Source: UBA2108 sp002713215 (GTDB lineage: Bacteria > Bacteroidota > Bacteroidia > Flavobacteriales_G > Salibacteraceae). Taken from it: a stretch of 20,569 bases of DNA. The translations under genes were made by a program, and so were the position numbers. Position 1 is the first letter of the stretch. Each line of letters begins with the position of its first letter. Of the stretch, positions 7,809 to 15,178 are shown piece by piece. The stretch covers positions 1 through 20,569 of the forward strand of contig CALAPY010000039.1 of assembly GCA_937891015.1 (NCBI GenBank), in the 5' to 3' direction. Below the pieces are notes generated by a model. That model was not told the origin of the DNA. It saw only the letters and a program-made list of their open reading frames with translations, and did not search any database.

Positions 7809-8807
7809 TCAGAAAACTCTCATTCCAAAATAGAATCGAAACATTTGCCTGTTGTGATTTAAGTAAGCAAAATCCAAATTGGTTTCATCTAGGAAATAGG
7901 TCAATCCTCCAAAGTAGCGGGTAGAGTTAAACCCTGTGCCTGCTCTAAACGTGAAGCCAATTCGTCCTATTTGATCCGGTGAATTATTACCCAAACTGTT
8001 ACTGCTGTTATTAACAAGATTGAATATTGGAGCAATGGCGCCAGAAACAAAAAAATGTTTAGCAAAGACCAATGTATAGGCATATCCACCTGAAACTCCT
8101 AAGCTAAAAGCATTTATGTGTGTGGGAAATTGGTACGAGGAAATGCTATCGTAAATGTCTAGAGGAGCCAAAATTGTATCCCCTGAAATTGAAAAGTAGC
8201 TGAATCGTGATCCTGCGTAAAATGAGCCCGCCGTTTTTTTTTGCCATTCATTTTGAGTAAATAGGCTCCGGAATGAAAACTCCTTGCTGTTGAATACATA
8301 AAACAAATTGGCACTAACATCGGTGGTTGTTATATCTGGTCGTTTAAAAGTTTGGCCTTCTACCAGGTTAGGGTTGAGGGCATATGCATTATTGACATAA
8401 AATCCTTTGTAATAGCTAAAACGAAGATCGGCTCCAATTTTTCGGGTAAGAATGTGGGTCTGTAAATCCAGGCGCTGAGTTTTTCCATAATCATCAGAAC
8501 TTTTTGACGCTATTGGAATAAATGCTGCTGAAAACCCAATGAACTTATAGTTAAACCCTAATCCGACAGACAAAGCCTCGTTCGGAACAAAATTGGTGGA
8601 GATGTTACCTGATGTGTCGGTAATAGAATATTCGTTTAATCGGCTAACCAATAATACTTTTAGAGTAAGTTTTTGGGTAAGATCAAGAATAAAAGTGCTA
8701 TCGTGGTATGAATAACTCCTGCTGGCGGCATTGTTCGAAAATTCAGTTTTCTGTCCGGAAACAGACAAGAATGTACCAACACATATAACAAATAAAATCA
8801 GACGCAT
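7809..8807 (-). CDS. DUF4421-like outer-membrane protein (paralogue B)
   Basis: This 332-residue protein has a signal peptide (MRLILFVICVGTFLSVSGQ) followed by the same beta-rich architecture as its downstream paralogue, including HDSTFILDLTQKLTLKVLLVSR, LDLQTHILTRKIGADLRFSY and a terminal strand FRFYFGMRVF. I chose the ATG at 8807. The longer in-frame start at 8846 lies inside the dnaK terminator hairpin, would put 13 extra residues before the signal peptide, and lies upstream of the exact TAGCTTTG promoter element (8819-8826). Function is unknown; by family, an outer-membrane barrel is likely. The pair looks like a local duplication that has diverged strongly at residue level while keeping block order. 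Confidence 0.8.
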   Translation of the reverse strand: MRLILFVICVGTFLSVSGQKTEFSNNAASRSYSYHDSTFILDLTQKLTLKVLLVSRLNEYSITDTSGNISTNFVPNEALSVGLGFNYKFIGFSAAFIPIASKSSDDYGKTQRLDLQTHILTRKIGADLRFSYYKGFYVNNAYALNPNLVEGQTFKRPDITTTDVSANLFYVFNSKEFSFRSLFTQNEWQKKTAGSFYAGSRFSYFSISGDTILAPLDIYDSISSYQFPTHINAFSLGVSGGYAYTLVFAKHFFVSGAIAPIFNLVNNSSNSLGNNSPDQIGRIGFTFRAGTGFNSTRYFGGLTYFLDETNLDFAYLNHNRQMFRFYFGMRVF

Positions 8808-8818
8808 TCGTTGCGTAA

Positions 8819-8826
8819 CAAAGCTA
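8819..8826 (-). promoter_or_regulatory. Candidate -7 element for DUF4421 paralogue B
   Basis: TAGCTTTG on the minus strand matches TAnnTTTG exactly and ends 11 bases before the ATG at 8807. It lies a few bases downstream of the dnaK terminator U-tract, so termination and re-initiation are almost contiguous. Confidence 0.5.
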
Positions 8827-8830
8827 GAAA

Positions 8831-8856
8831 TAAAAAAGGCCTCCATATGGAAGCCT
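8831..8856 (-). terminator. Intrinsic terminator of dnaK
   Basis: On the minus strand, AGGCTTCCATATGGAGGCCT (8856 down to 8837) is a near-perfect self-complementary stem with one G-U pair, directly followed by TTTTTTA. It lies 26 bases after the dnaK stop and has the G/C-rich stem plus U-tract of a rho-independent terminator. Confidence 0.85.
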
Positions 8857-8882
8857 CTTCTATCAATATTTAAAAGGTAAAG

Positions 8883-10778
8883 TTATTTAACCTCTTCGAA
8901 ATCTACGTCTGTTACTTCGTCTTCTGAGTTTGCAGCTCCGGAAGCAGCATCAGGTCCGGGTGCACCTTGTGCTTGTTGCCCTTGATCGGCGTACATTTCT
9001 TGAGATGCTGCCTGGAAAGCGGTGTTTAGCTTTTCCATTGCAGGCTCAATCTTGTCCAAATCTTCAGCTTTATGAGCTTCTTTTAACTCAGCTAATGCTT
9101 CATCAATAGGTTTCCTTTTTTCTTCAGGAATCTTATCTCCAAATTCCTTCAGTTGCTTTTCAGTTTGGAAAACCAAACTATCGGCAGCATTCATTTTGTC
9201 TACCTTTTCTTTAGCCTTCATATCTGCTTCAGCATTAGCTTCAGCTTCCTCTTTCATTTTTGCAACTTCTTCATCTGAAAGTCCGGTTGAAGCTTCAATT
9301 CGAATAGACTGCTCTTTGTTAGTAGCTTTATCTTTAGCAGAGACATTTAATATCCCGTTCGCATCAATATCGAAGGTAACTTCAATTTGAGGTGTACCTC
9401 TTGGTGCGGGTGGTATTCCGTCTAAGTGGAATCTGCCAATTGTTCTATTGTCTTTTGCCATTGGGCGCTCTCCTTGAAGAACATGGATCTCTACCGATGG
9501 TTGATTGTCAGCCGCAGTTGAGAAAGTTTCAGATTTTTTAGAAGGAATGGTGGTGTTCGCATCAATAAGTTTAGTAAACACACCTCCATAAGTTTCAATT
9601 CCCAGAGAAAGAGGAGTTACATCCAAAAGAAGAACATCTTTTACTTCTCCGGTTAAAACTCCACCTTGAATAGCAGCGCCAAGTGCAACTACTTCATCAG
9701 GATTAACGCCTTTAGAAGCTTCCTTTCCAAAGAAATTCTTTACTGCTTCTTGAATAGCTGGAATACGAGTAGAACCTCCAACCAAAATTACTTCGTCAAT
9801 ATCTGAAGCGGTAAGGTCAGCATTTTGAAGTGCTGATTTACAAGGCTCAATAGTTCTTTTAATTAAAGAATCTGCCAATGTTTCAAATTTTCCTCTTGAA
9901 AGGCTTCTTACCAGGTGTTTTGGTACACCGTCAACGGGCATAATGTATGGCAAATTAATTTCTGTATTGGTTGTACTAGAAAGCTCAATTTTAGCTTTTT
10001 CAGCAGCTTCTTTCAGGCGTTGAAGAGCCATTGGGTCTTTTCTAAGATCAATGTTTTCATCAGCCATAAATTCATCAGCCAACCAATCAATAATAACCTG
10101 GTCAAAGTCATCTCCACCCAAGTGAGTATCACCGTCGGTAGATTTAACTTCAAATACACCGTCACCTAATTCAAGAACAGATACATCATGGGTTCCGCCT
10201 CCACAATCAAAAACTGCAATTCTTATATCTTGTCCTTTTTTATCAAGTCCGTAGGCAAGAGACGCAGCGGTAGGTTCATTTATAATTCTTTTTACATCTA
10301 AGCCGGCTATTTCGCCTGCTTCTTTAGTAGCTTGTCTTTGAGAGTCGTTAAAATAAGCCGGAACTGTAATTACCGCCTCGGTCACTTCTTGCCCCAAATA
10401 ATCTTCAGCAGATTTCTTCATTTTTTGAAGAATCATTGCTGAAATTTCTTGTGGCGTATATAATCTATCGTCAATTTTTACTTTAGGTAACTTACCATCT
10501 TTTACAATTTTATAAGCAACCATGCCGGCTTCATTTTTTACTTCTTCATAAGTTTCCCCCATAAATCTTTTTATTGAGTAAACTGTTTTTTCAGGATTGG
10601 TAATAGCCTGACGCTTTGCTGGATCTCCAACCTTTCTCTCTCCATCCTTGATGAACCCAATAATAGAAGGGGTAGTTCTTTTTCCTTCGCTATTTGGGAT
10701 AACCACGGGCTCATTTCCTTCCATTACTGAAACGCATGAGTTCGTAGTTCCAAGGTCAATTCCAATTATTTTTCCCAT
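8883..10778 (-). CDS. dnaK: Molecular chaperone DnaK (Hsp70)
   Basis: This is the ATP-dependent cytosolic chaperone that folds and protects proteins together with DnaJ and GrpE. The 631-residue product is full length. The nucleotide-binding domain begins with GIDLGTTNSC (6-15). The phosphate-2 loop is DCGGGTHD at 191-198, with T196 matching E. coli T199. VGGSTRIP is at 333-340. The interdomain linker DVLLLDVTPLSLG is at 381-393. The substrate-binding domain covers about 394-500, the helical lid about 500-600, followed by a G/A/Q-rich tail and the terminal EEVK. In the phosphate-2 loop, Cys and His replace the Leu and Phe of E. coli (DLGGGTFD), which I believe is common in Bacteroidota. No grpE or dnaJ is adjacent. 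No CIRCE inverted repeat and no TAnnTTTG element is seen upstream, so its heat-shock control is not evident from sequence. Confidence 0.98.
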   Translation of the reverse strand: MGKIIGIDLGTTNSCVSVMEGNEPVVIPNSEGKRTTPSIIGFIKDGERKVGDPAKRQAITNPEKTVYSIKRFMGETYEEVKNEAGMVAYKIVKDGKLPKVKIDDRLYTPQEISAMILQKMKKSAEDYLGQEVTEAVITVPAYFNDSQRQATKEAGEIAGLDVKRIINEPTAASLAYGLDKKGQDIRIAVFDCGGGTHDVSVLELGDGVFEVKSTDGDTHLGGDDFDQVIIDWLADEFMADENIDLRKDPMALQRLKEAAEKAKIELSSTTNTEINLPYIMPVDGVPKHLVRSLSRGKFETLADSLIKRTIEPCKSALQNADLTASDIDEVILVGGSTRIPAIQEAVKNFFGKEASKGVNPDEVVALGAAIQGGVLTGEVKDVLLLDVTPLSLGIETYGGVFTKLIDANTTIPSKKSETFSTAADNQPSVEIHVLQGERPMAKDNRTIGRFHLDGIPPAPRGTPQIEVTFDIDANGILNVSAKDKATNKEQSIRIEASTGLSDEEVAKMKEEAEANAEADMKAKEKVDKMNAADSLVFQTEKQLKEFGDKIPEEKRKPIDEALAELKEAHKAEDLDKIEPAMEKLNTAFQAASQEMYADQGQQAQGAPGPDAASGAANSEDEVTDVDFEEVK

Positions 10779-10834
10779 ATCTATAATGTTAAGTTGTTAT
10801 CTATTTTAATATTCCACCAGCGCATAGTCAATCT

Positions 10835-10850
10835 ATATGCCATATGCCAT
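10835..10850. repeat. Short tandem repeat upstream of dnaK
   Basis: ATATGCCATATGCCAT contains two head-to-tail copies of ATATGCC, 57 bases upstream of the dnaK ATG. Its place in the dnaK leader/promoter region makes a regulatory role possible, but a 7-base tandem can arise by chance. Confidence 0.3.
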
Positions 10851-10901
10851 TAAAAATAATATTGGGTCGAAATGTCAGCCATTGATTTTTATTGAAGAAA
10901 G

Positions 10902-10923
10902 TTGGCAGATGTATATGTGCCAA
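10902..10923 (-). terminator. Weak hairpin after the lipoprotein gene
   Basis: TTGGCA and TGCCAA arms (10902-10907, 10918-10923) enclose 10 bases, 15 bases past the end of the lipoprotein gene. On the minus strand it is followed by CTTTCTTC, only partly U-rich. It is the only terminator candidate for that gene. Confidence 0.3.
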
Positions 10924-10937
10924 TTAGGCAGTAAAGA

Positions 10938-12176
10938 CTACTTACAGAGGTCGCTACCTACATTGCCTACTTCTGGGTCTATACAGAATCCTTTGGAGGC
11001 AGTACCTAATTGTATCGGATCTTCACCATTACCTTGTAGAATATAACCTCTGTTAAGAGCTTCCTGGCTGGTACGATTTAACAAAACCCCAGGCATGCCT
11101 TTTATGGAGATAATGTCTTCCTGGGTGCCAATTGCCCAGTCGGTCATTTTTACTTTCATTCGGGATACAAATATGCCAAACCCATTTTCGATGTTTGAAA
11201 ACTGAGGTTTAAGCTGATTAAGATCATCAGAAGGAAGTGTATTTTCCCTGTAATAATAGTAGTTTTCATCACCTAATACAATTTCAAAGTCAACATGCCC
11301 GGGCATACGCTGTTTCAATTTAGTTGCGTCGAAATCCGGTACAAGAGCTGCTATCAATTGATAAAACCTCTCTGATTTTATAGCAAAATCTGTTTTATAA
11401 ATTTTTGTTTCGCTAAGAACAGGAACGATAACCTCACCCATTGTAGCTTCTATAAAATGGTGGGTCGTATCACCGTTTAAATCGGTGTCAATATAATTGA
11501 ATGTAAACTTGAGCTCCGCAATTTTTGTAAAGGGTGGGATTTCCACGTCTTGTAGCACAATTCCTTCTGTCAGTTTCGTTGCACTGGCAAAACCGATTTT
11601 GGGTATGTCTGCATTCCACTTGGTTCTAAATTCACTTTGCTGAAAAAAGTCTACCCGGTATTCCGGTATAGGATTCATTTCAGCACTAATATTTATATCA
11701 CCATTAACTGTTCCCTCAATTTTATATGATACTCGATTGCTTACTTGTCCTTCAGTTATCACCGTTTCATTTAAATACTTTATACCGTTTGGCTTTAGTT
11801 TTGGAAGGACTGTCCCATAGACAACATTTTCCGGATTGGCAAAAATTCCAGGCTCTTTATTGTTAAGGACCATTTTATTAAGCACGTAAGATTTTTGTTT
11901 AATCCCATTGTGATATTCAATCAATTTGAGATCAACCTGTTCAAAAAGTGAGGAATCTTGAACACCAGCATAATTTCGAGGATCATCATTTCCTAAAAAT
12001 GACTTATTGACCTTAATCACTTGAAGTGAATCGTATTGATTTAGCAGGCCATAAACAATTGGATAGGCTCTATAATCAGCGTTAATCTCCAATTCTTTTT
12101 TACAAGATTGGAAACCACTTCCCGCAAATATGAAGAGTATTGCTATTAAAAAAAAATTGCTTTTTGTAGAAATCAT
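10938..12176 (-). CDS. Lipoprotein of unknown function (possibly DUF4249-like)
   Basis: The 412-residue product begins with a hydrophobic signal sequence ending in a relaxed Bacteroidota lipobox, SGFQSC, so C25 is the probable lipidated residue. The following KKELE is acidic and resembles lipoprotein export signals reported for Bacteroidota surface lipoproteins. The body is beta-rich, with YPIVYGLLNQYDSLQVIKVNKSF (about 38-60) resembling the opening of DUF4249-type proteins and PQFSNIENGFGIFVSR near residue 330, a phrase seen in several Bacteroidota surface lipoprotein families. I assign the family only tentatively. No TonB-dependent receptor, which often accompanies DUF4249 genes, lies nearby. 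Two cysteines close to the C-terminus (GFCIDPEVGNVGSDLC) could form a disulfide. Confidence 0.78.
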   Translation of the reverse strand: MISTKSNFFLIAILFIFAGSGFQSCKKELEINADYRAYPIVYGLLNQYDSLQVIKVNKSFLGNDDPRNYAGVQDSSLFEQVDLKLIEYHNGIKQKSYVLNKMVLNNKEPGIFANPENVVYGTVLPKLKPNGIKYLNETVITEGQVSNRVSYKIEGTVNGDINISAEMNPIPEYRVDFFQQSEFRTKWNADIPKIGFASATKLTEGIVLQDVEIPPFTKIAELKFTFNYIDTDLNGDTTHHFIEATMGEVIVPVLSETKIYKTDFAIKSERFYQLIAALVPDFDATKLKQRMPGHVDFEIVLGDENYYYYRENTLPSDDLNQLKPQFSNIENGFGIFVSRMKVKMTDWAIGTQEDIISIKGMPGVLLNRTSQEALNRGYILQGNGEDPIQLGTASKGFCIDPEVGNVGSDLCK

Positions 12177-12205
12177 ATCTTTAGTCTGTTACCAGTAGGT
12201 CTAAC

Positions 12206-12213
12206 TATATTTG
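12206..12213 (+). promoter_or_regulatory. Candidate -7 element for panB operon
   Basis: TATATTTG on the plus strand is an exact TAnnTTTG match followed by CCTTG. It would give panB a leader of roughly 100 bases. A second element on the opposite strand lies only 16 bases further on, so the two promoters would face each other. Confidence 0.4.
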
Positions 12214-12229
12214 CCTTGAATAAAGGCGC

Positions 12230-12237
12230 CAAATTTA
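12230..12237 (-). promoter_or_regulatory. Candidate -7 element for the lipoprotein gene
   Basis: TAAATTTG on the minus strand is an exact TAnnTTTG match, 53 bases before the ATG at 12176. The region is very AT-rich, so a chance match is possible, and no clear -33 TTG is visible. Confidence 0.35.
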
Positions 12238-12316
12238 TAAATTATAAAGTCCTATTGATTATAATATTTATAAGAGGTAATTTTTGGAGTTTGGTTGGCC
12301 ATTAATACGTTAAGAA

Positions 12317-13144
12317 ATGTCACATTATAATTCGGTTGGAAAGAACGTTAAAAAGGTTACTACTCACGTATTGCAGGAAATGAAGACCAGTGGTGAGAAA
12401 ATTTCAATGCTTACCGCTTATGATTATAGTATGGGAATGTTGATAGACCAGGCTGGAGTTGATGTGATTTTGGTAGGAGATTCAGCTTCTAATGTTATGG
12501 CAGGACACGAAACAACGCTTCCGATTACCTTGGATAATATGATTTATCATGCTTCAAGTGTAATTCGTGGCGTTAAGAGATCATTGGTTGTCGTGGATTT
12601 GCCATTTGGTTCCTATCAGGGAAACTCCAAAGAGGCCCTAATGTCTTCAATTAGGATAATGAAAGAAGCCGGTGCTCATGCGGTGAAAATGGAAGGAGGG
12701 GTCGAAATTATCGAATCTGTAAATAGAATTGTTTCTTCTGGAATTCCTGTAATGGGCCATTTGGGTTTAATGCCTCAATCTATTTACAAGTATGGTACCT
12801 ATGTGGTTAGGGCCAAAGAAGATGAGGAGGCTTCAAAACTATTAAGTGATGCAAAAGCTCTGGAAGACTCAGGTTGTTTTGCCATTGTATTGGAAAAAAT
12901 ACCAGCAGAGTTAGCGTCCAAAGTAGCCCAGCTCGTTTCTATCCCGGTAATTGGAATTGGTGCCGGTGGTGGAGTAGATGGTCAGGTGCTGGTTTCTCAC
13001 GATATGTTAGGAATTACTCAGGAATTTTCACCCCGATTCCTTAGAAGGTATCACAACCTGGGAGAAGAAATTTTAGGAGCGGTATCTGCCTATGTGAATG
13101 ATGTTAAAACCAACGACTTTCCTAATGATAAAGAGCAATACTAA
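12317..13144 (+). CDS. panB: 3-methyl-2-oxobutanoate hydroxymethyltransferase PanB
   Basis: PanB adds a hydroxymethyl group from 5,10-methylenetetrahydrofolate to 2-oxoisovalerate, giving ketopantoate, the first committed step to pantothenate and CoA. The 275-residue protein is a TIM barrel of normal length. By alignment with E. coli PanB, D55 (LVGDS), D94 (VDLPFGSY) and E126 (MEGG) match the Mg2+/substrate residues D45, D84 and E114, and E193 (VLEKIP) matches the catalytic base E181. The motifs GHLGLMPQS (147-155) and VIGIGAGGGVDGQVLV (211-226) are conserved. The C-terminal DVKTNDFPNDKEQY is typical of Bacteroidota PanB. It is followed after 17 bases by an RluA-family gene on the same strand, so the two form an operon. 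No panC or panE is nearby. Confidence 0.96.
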   Translation: MSHYNSVGKNVKKVTTHVLQEMKTSGEKISMLTAYDYSMGMLIDQAGVDVILVGDSASNVMAGHETTLPITLDNMIYHASSVIRGVKRSLVVVDLPFGSYQGNSKEALMSSIRIMKEAGAHAVKMEGGVEIIESVNRIVSSGIPVMGHLGLMPQSIYKYGTYVVRAKEDEEASKLLSDAKALEDSGCFAIVLEKIPAELASKVAQLVSIPVIGIGAGGGVDGQVLVSHDMLGITQEFSPRFLRRYHNLGEEILGAVSAYVNDVKTNDFPNDKEQY

Positions 13145-13161
13145 TTTCTATTGCTGATTCA

Positions 13162-13845
13162 ATGAGTGTTCCTGAAATTATTTTTGAAGACAATCATTTG
13201 TTGGTGGTCAATAAAAGATCATCGGATATAGTACAGGGTGACAAAACAGGTGATGTTCCGCTAGTTGATATTCTTAAAAAGTATATCAAGGACAAGTACA
13301 ATAAGCCAGGTAATGTTTTTTTGGGTATACCGCATAGGTTAGACCGTCCAACAAGTGGAATAATCATGTTTGCCAAGACCAGTAAGGCCTTGGTTAGGTT
13401 GAATAAAATGTTTAGAAATAGGGAGGTGCAAAAGACCTACTGGGCAGTTGTAAAAAATGCTCCTCCACAAAAAAGAGGAACATTAATTAATCACCTTGTA
13501 AAAATTGAACGAACCAACAAGTCAATTGCTGTCACTGGTGAAATAGAAGGAAGTAAATATTCGGAGCTTAATTATGAGGTTATTGCAAAAAGCGAACATT
13601 ATTATTTGTTAGAAATTTTACCCAAAACAGGAAGGCATCATCAAATTAGAGTTCAACTTTCTAAAGTTAAGTGTCCTATTAAGGGCGATATAAAGTATGG
13701 TTTTAAAAGGGCAAATGATAATGCTTCAATTCACCTACACGCCAGACAATTGACCTTTATTCATCCGGTAACCAAACTGGAAATGGTTTTGGTTGCAAAA
13801 ACACCGAACGACCCCCTGTGGAATTACTTTTCTGAAAAAGTGTAA
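13162..13845 (+). CDS. RluA-family RNA pseudouridine synthase
   Basis: This 227-residue enzyme isomerises uridine to pseudouridine in structured RNA. The catalytic aspartate is D61 in the motif II segment HRLDRPTSGIIMFAKTS (58-74). EDNHLLVVNKRS (9-20) is the usual N-terminal motif, and LLEILPKTGRHHQIRVQLS near 148-166 is motif III. There is no N-terminal S4 domain, so it is the short form resembling TruC/RluA; the exact rRNA or tRNA target cannot be inferred. It is placed 17 bases after panB, an unrelated pathway, so the link is probably only transcriptional. Its stop codon is one base from the end of the convergent anti-sigma-like gene, leaving no room for a separate terminator between them. 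Confidence 0.92.
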   Translation: MSVPEIIFEDNHLLVVNKRSSDIVQGDKTGDVPLVDILKKYIKDKYNKPGNVFLGIPHRLDRPTSGIIMFAKTSKALVRLNKMFRNREVQKTYWAVVKNAPPQKRGTLINHLVKIERTNKSIAVTGEIEGSKYSELNYEVIAKSEHYYLLEILPKTGRHHQIRVQLSKVKCPIKGDIKYGFKRANDNASIHLHARQLTFIHPVTKLEMVLVAKTPNDPLWNYFSEKV

Positions 13846-13846
13846 A

Positions 13847-15178
13847 CTAATGCAGGCTTGTTGAAATAATGAAGCTGCCGGCGTACTCTTGAATTTCACC
13901 AGATTGACCCTGAACTTTGGCAACCCAATAAAACTCATCTCCATCTTTTGCTTTTTTGCCTGATTCGGAAGCAATTCCGTTCCACTCCTGGTCAGGACTT
14001 TGAGAGTAAAATGCCTGATTTCCTTCAGCAGATATAATTCTTATATCAAATGGTTGTCCTGACCTTTTTAGCCCATCGGGAAGCCATGTTTCTTTTTCAG
14101 GGTTAAATACCTGAGTTGCTAACAAGTTGTACGCCTTAAGAACCCGAACCAATTGCGTACTTGAGTCGATACACCCATTGGCATCACACGAAACAAGTTT
14201 AACCGGGTATTTTCCTTTGTTAATGAAAGAATAGGATACGGAAGAAGTAGAACCTATGTGCTTGTTACCAATGTACCAAGACATTTTTGAGTGGTCCTTA
14301 TCTGCGACATCAAAATGCGTTACCGGAATCTCTTTTGAATGGTCTTTATGATAACTAAAATCAGAGTTTACTTTCTGGTGAACTAAAATTGTTCTGCTCT
14401 CAATTTTTTCTCGTTTGTTTTTTTCATTTAGTGCATATAGCTCCACGTTATGCTTACCTGACTTATTGAGTTGATAATTAATTGCAGGATTTGCTTTTAT
14501 CCATTTATTATCTATTCTTACCAAGTATTTGTCAGAAGAGTTATCAGCAATATTACCTGTGAGTATTTCACCAACACAATACTCATTCTTTTCTATGTGT
14601 AGCTTGGGCATGCTAGGTTGTGTAATTTCTTTAGAAGGAATGTCCAATGACGCAACTTCAGGGGCTTTGTTGGTTGCAGTTGACTGATAATCAGCTTCAA
14701 CTTCAATTGTTGATGTATTCTCAACAACAGGAGTAGAGATAGTAGAAGCACTTTCTAATTCCGCTTCTGGTTGTATTTCATTTGTGGTAACATTATCACT
14801 AACCTGCAATTCAGGTTTTGGGGATTCAACTTGAACTTCAGCTATTTGCTCATTAGAGCTCGAGTTTAAAAAGGAATAACCGAAAAACCCGGAGAGCAAT
14901 ACTCCAGAAATAATGGCCGCCGCACCTGCAATTCTTTTAGTAGCAAGTTTTGATTTATAGGCCAAATTATTTTGCTGAACCCTACCCGCAATATTATTCC
15001 AGGCATTTTGATTGAAACCAGCATCATAACCTTTAAGGTTATCTCGAAGTGAGTCTAAACTATTGTTGTTTTCCTTCACCTGACCTTCAATGGCTTCCCA
15101 TGCTGATTCGTCAAATCCAGCGTCGTAATTATTTAATTTACTTCTTAAAAACTCTTCCATTTCAACTTTATGAAGCAT
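13847..15178 (-). CDS. Membrane-bound anti-sigma-like protein with PKD and CHU_C-like domains
   Basis: Numbered from the ATG at 15178 (443 residues). The cytoplasmic part has two copies of a 25-residue motif, FLRSKLNNYDAGFDESAW... (10-34) and SLRDNLKGYDAGFNQNAW... (43-67). One TM helix follows at about 83-104, then a Glu/Ser/Thr/Val-rich linker (105-192), an Ig-like stretch (about 193-269), and a PKD-like domain (270-348, ending YPVKLVSCDANGCIDSS). The C-terminal 95 residues resemble the gliding-motility-associated CHU_C domain (VFNP, FDIRIISAEGNQ, EWNG, FYWVAKV, YAGSFIIS), though the usual FTPNGDG-ND opening is lost. It overlaps the ECF sigma gene by 11 bases, so it is probably the sigma factor's membrane partner. 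No zinc-finger anti-sigma (HxxxCxxC) motif is present. Other starts are TTG 15190 and ATG 15160. Function is inferred from context and layout only. Confidence 0.78.
   Translation of the reverse strand: MLHKVEMEEFLRSKLNNYDAGFDESAWEAIEGQVKENNNSLDSLRDNLKGYDAGFNQNAWNNIAGRVQQNNLAYKSKLATKRIAGAAAIISGVLLSGFFGYSFLNSSSNEQIAEVQVESPKPELQVSDNVTTNEIQPEAELESASTISTPVVENTSTIEVEADYQSTATNKAPEVASLDIPSKEITQPSMPKLHIEKNEYCVGEILTGNIADNSSDKYLVRIDNKWIKANPAINYQLNKSGKHNVELYALNEKNKREKIESRTILVHQKVNSDFSYHKDHSKEIPVTHFDVADKDHSKMSWYIGNKHIGSTSSVSYSFINKGKYPVKLVSCDANGCIDSSTQLVRVLKAYNLLATQVFNPEKETWLPDGLKRSGQPFDIRIISAEGNQAFYSQSPDQEWNGIASESGKKAKDGDEFYWVAKVQGQSGEIQEYAGSFIISTSLH

Noticed and set aside
10181..10208. DCGGGTHD in DnaK as a possible loss of function
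   Set aside because: The Gly-Gly-Gly-Thr core and T196 are intact, and I believe Cys/His at the flanking sites is common in Bacteroidota DnaK.
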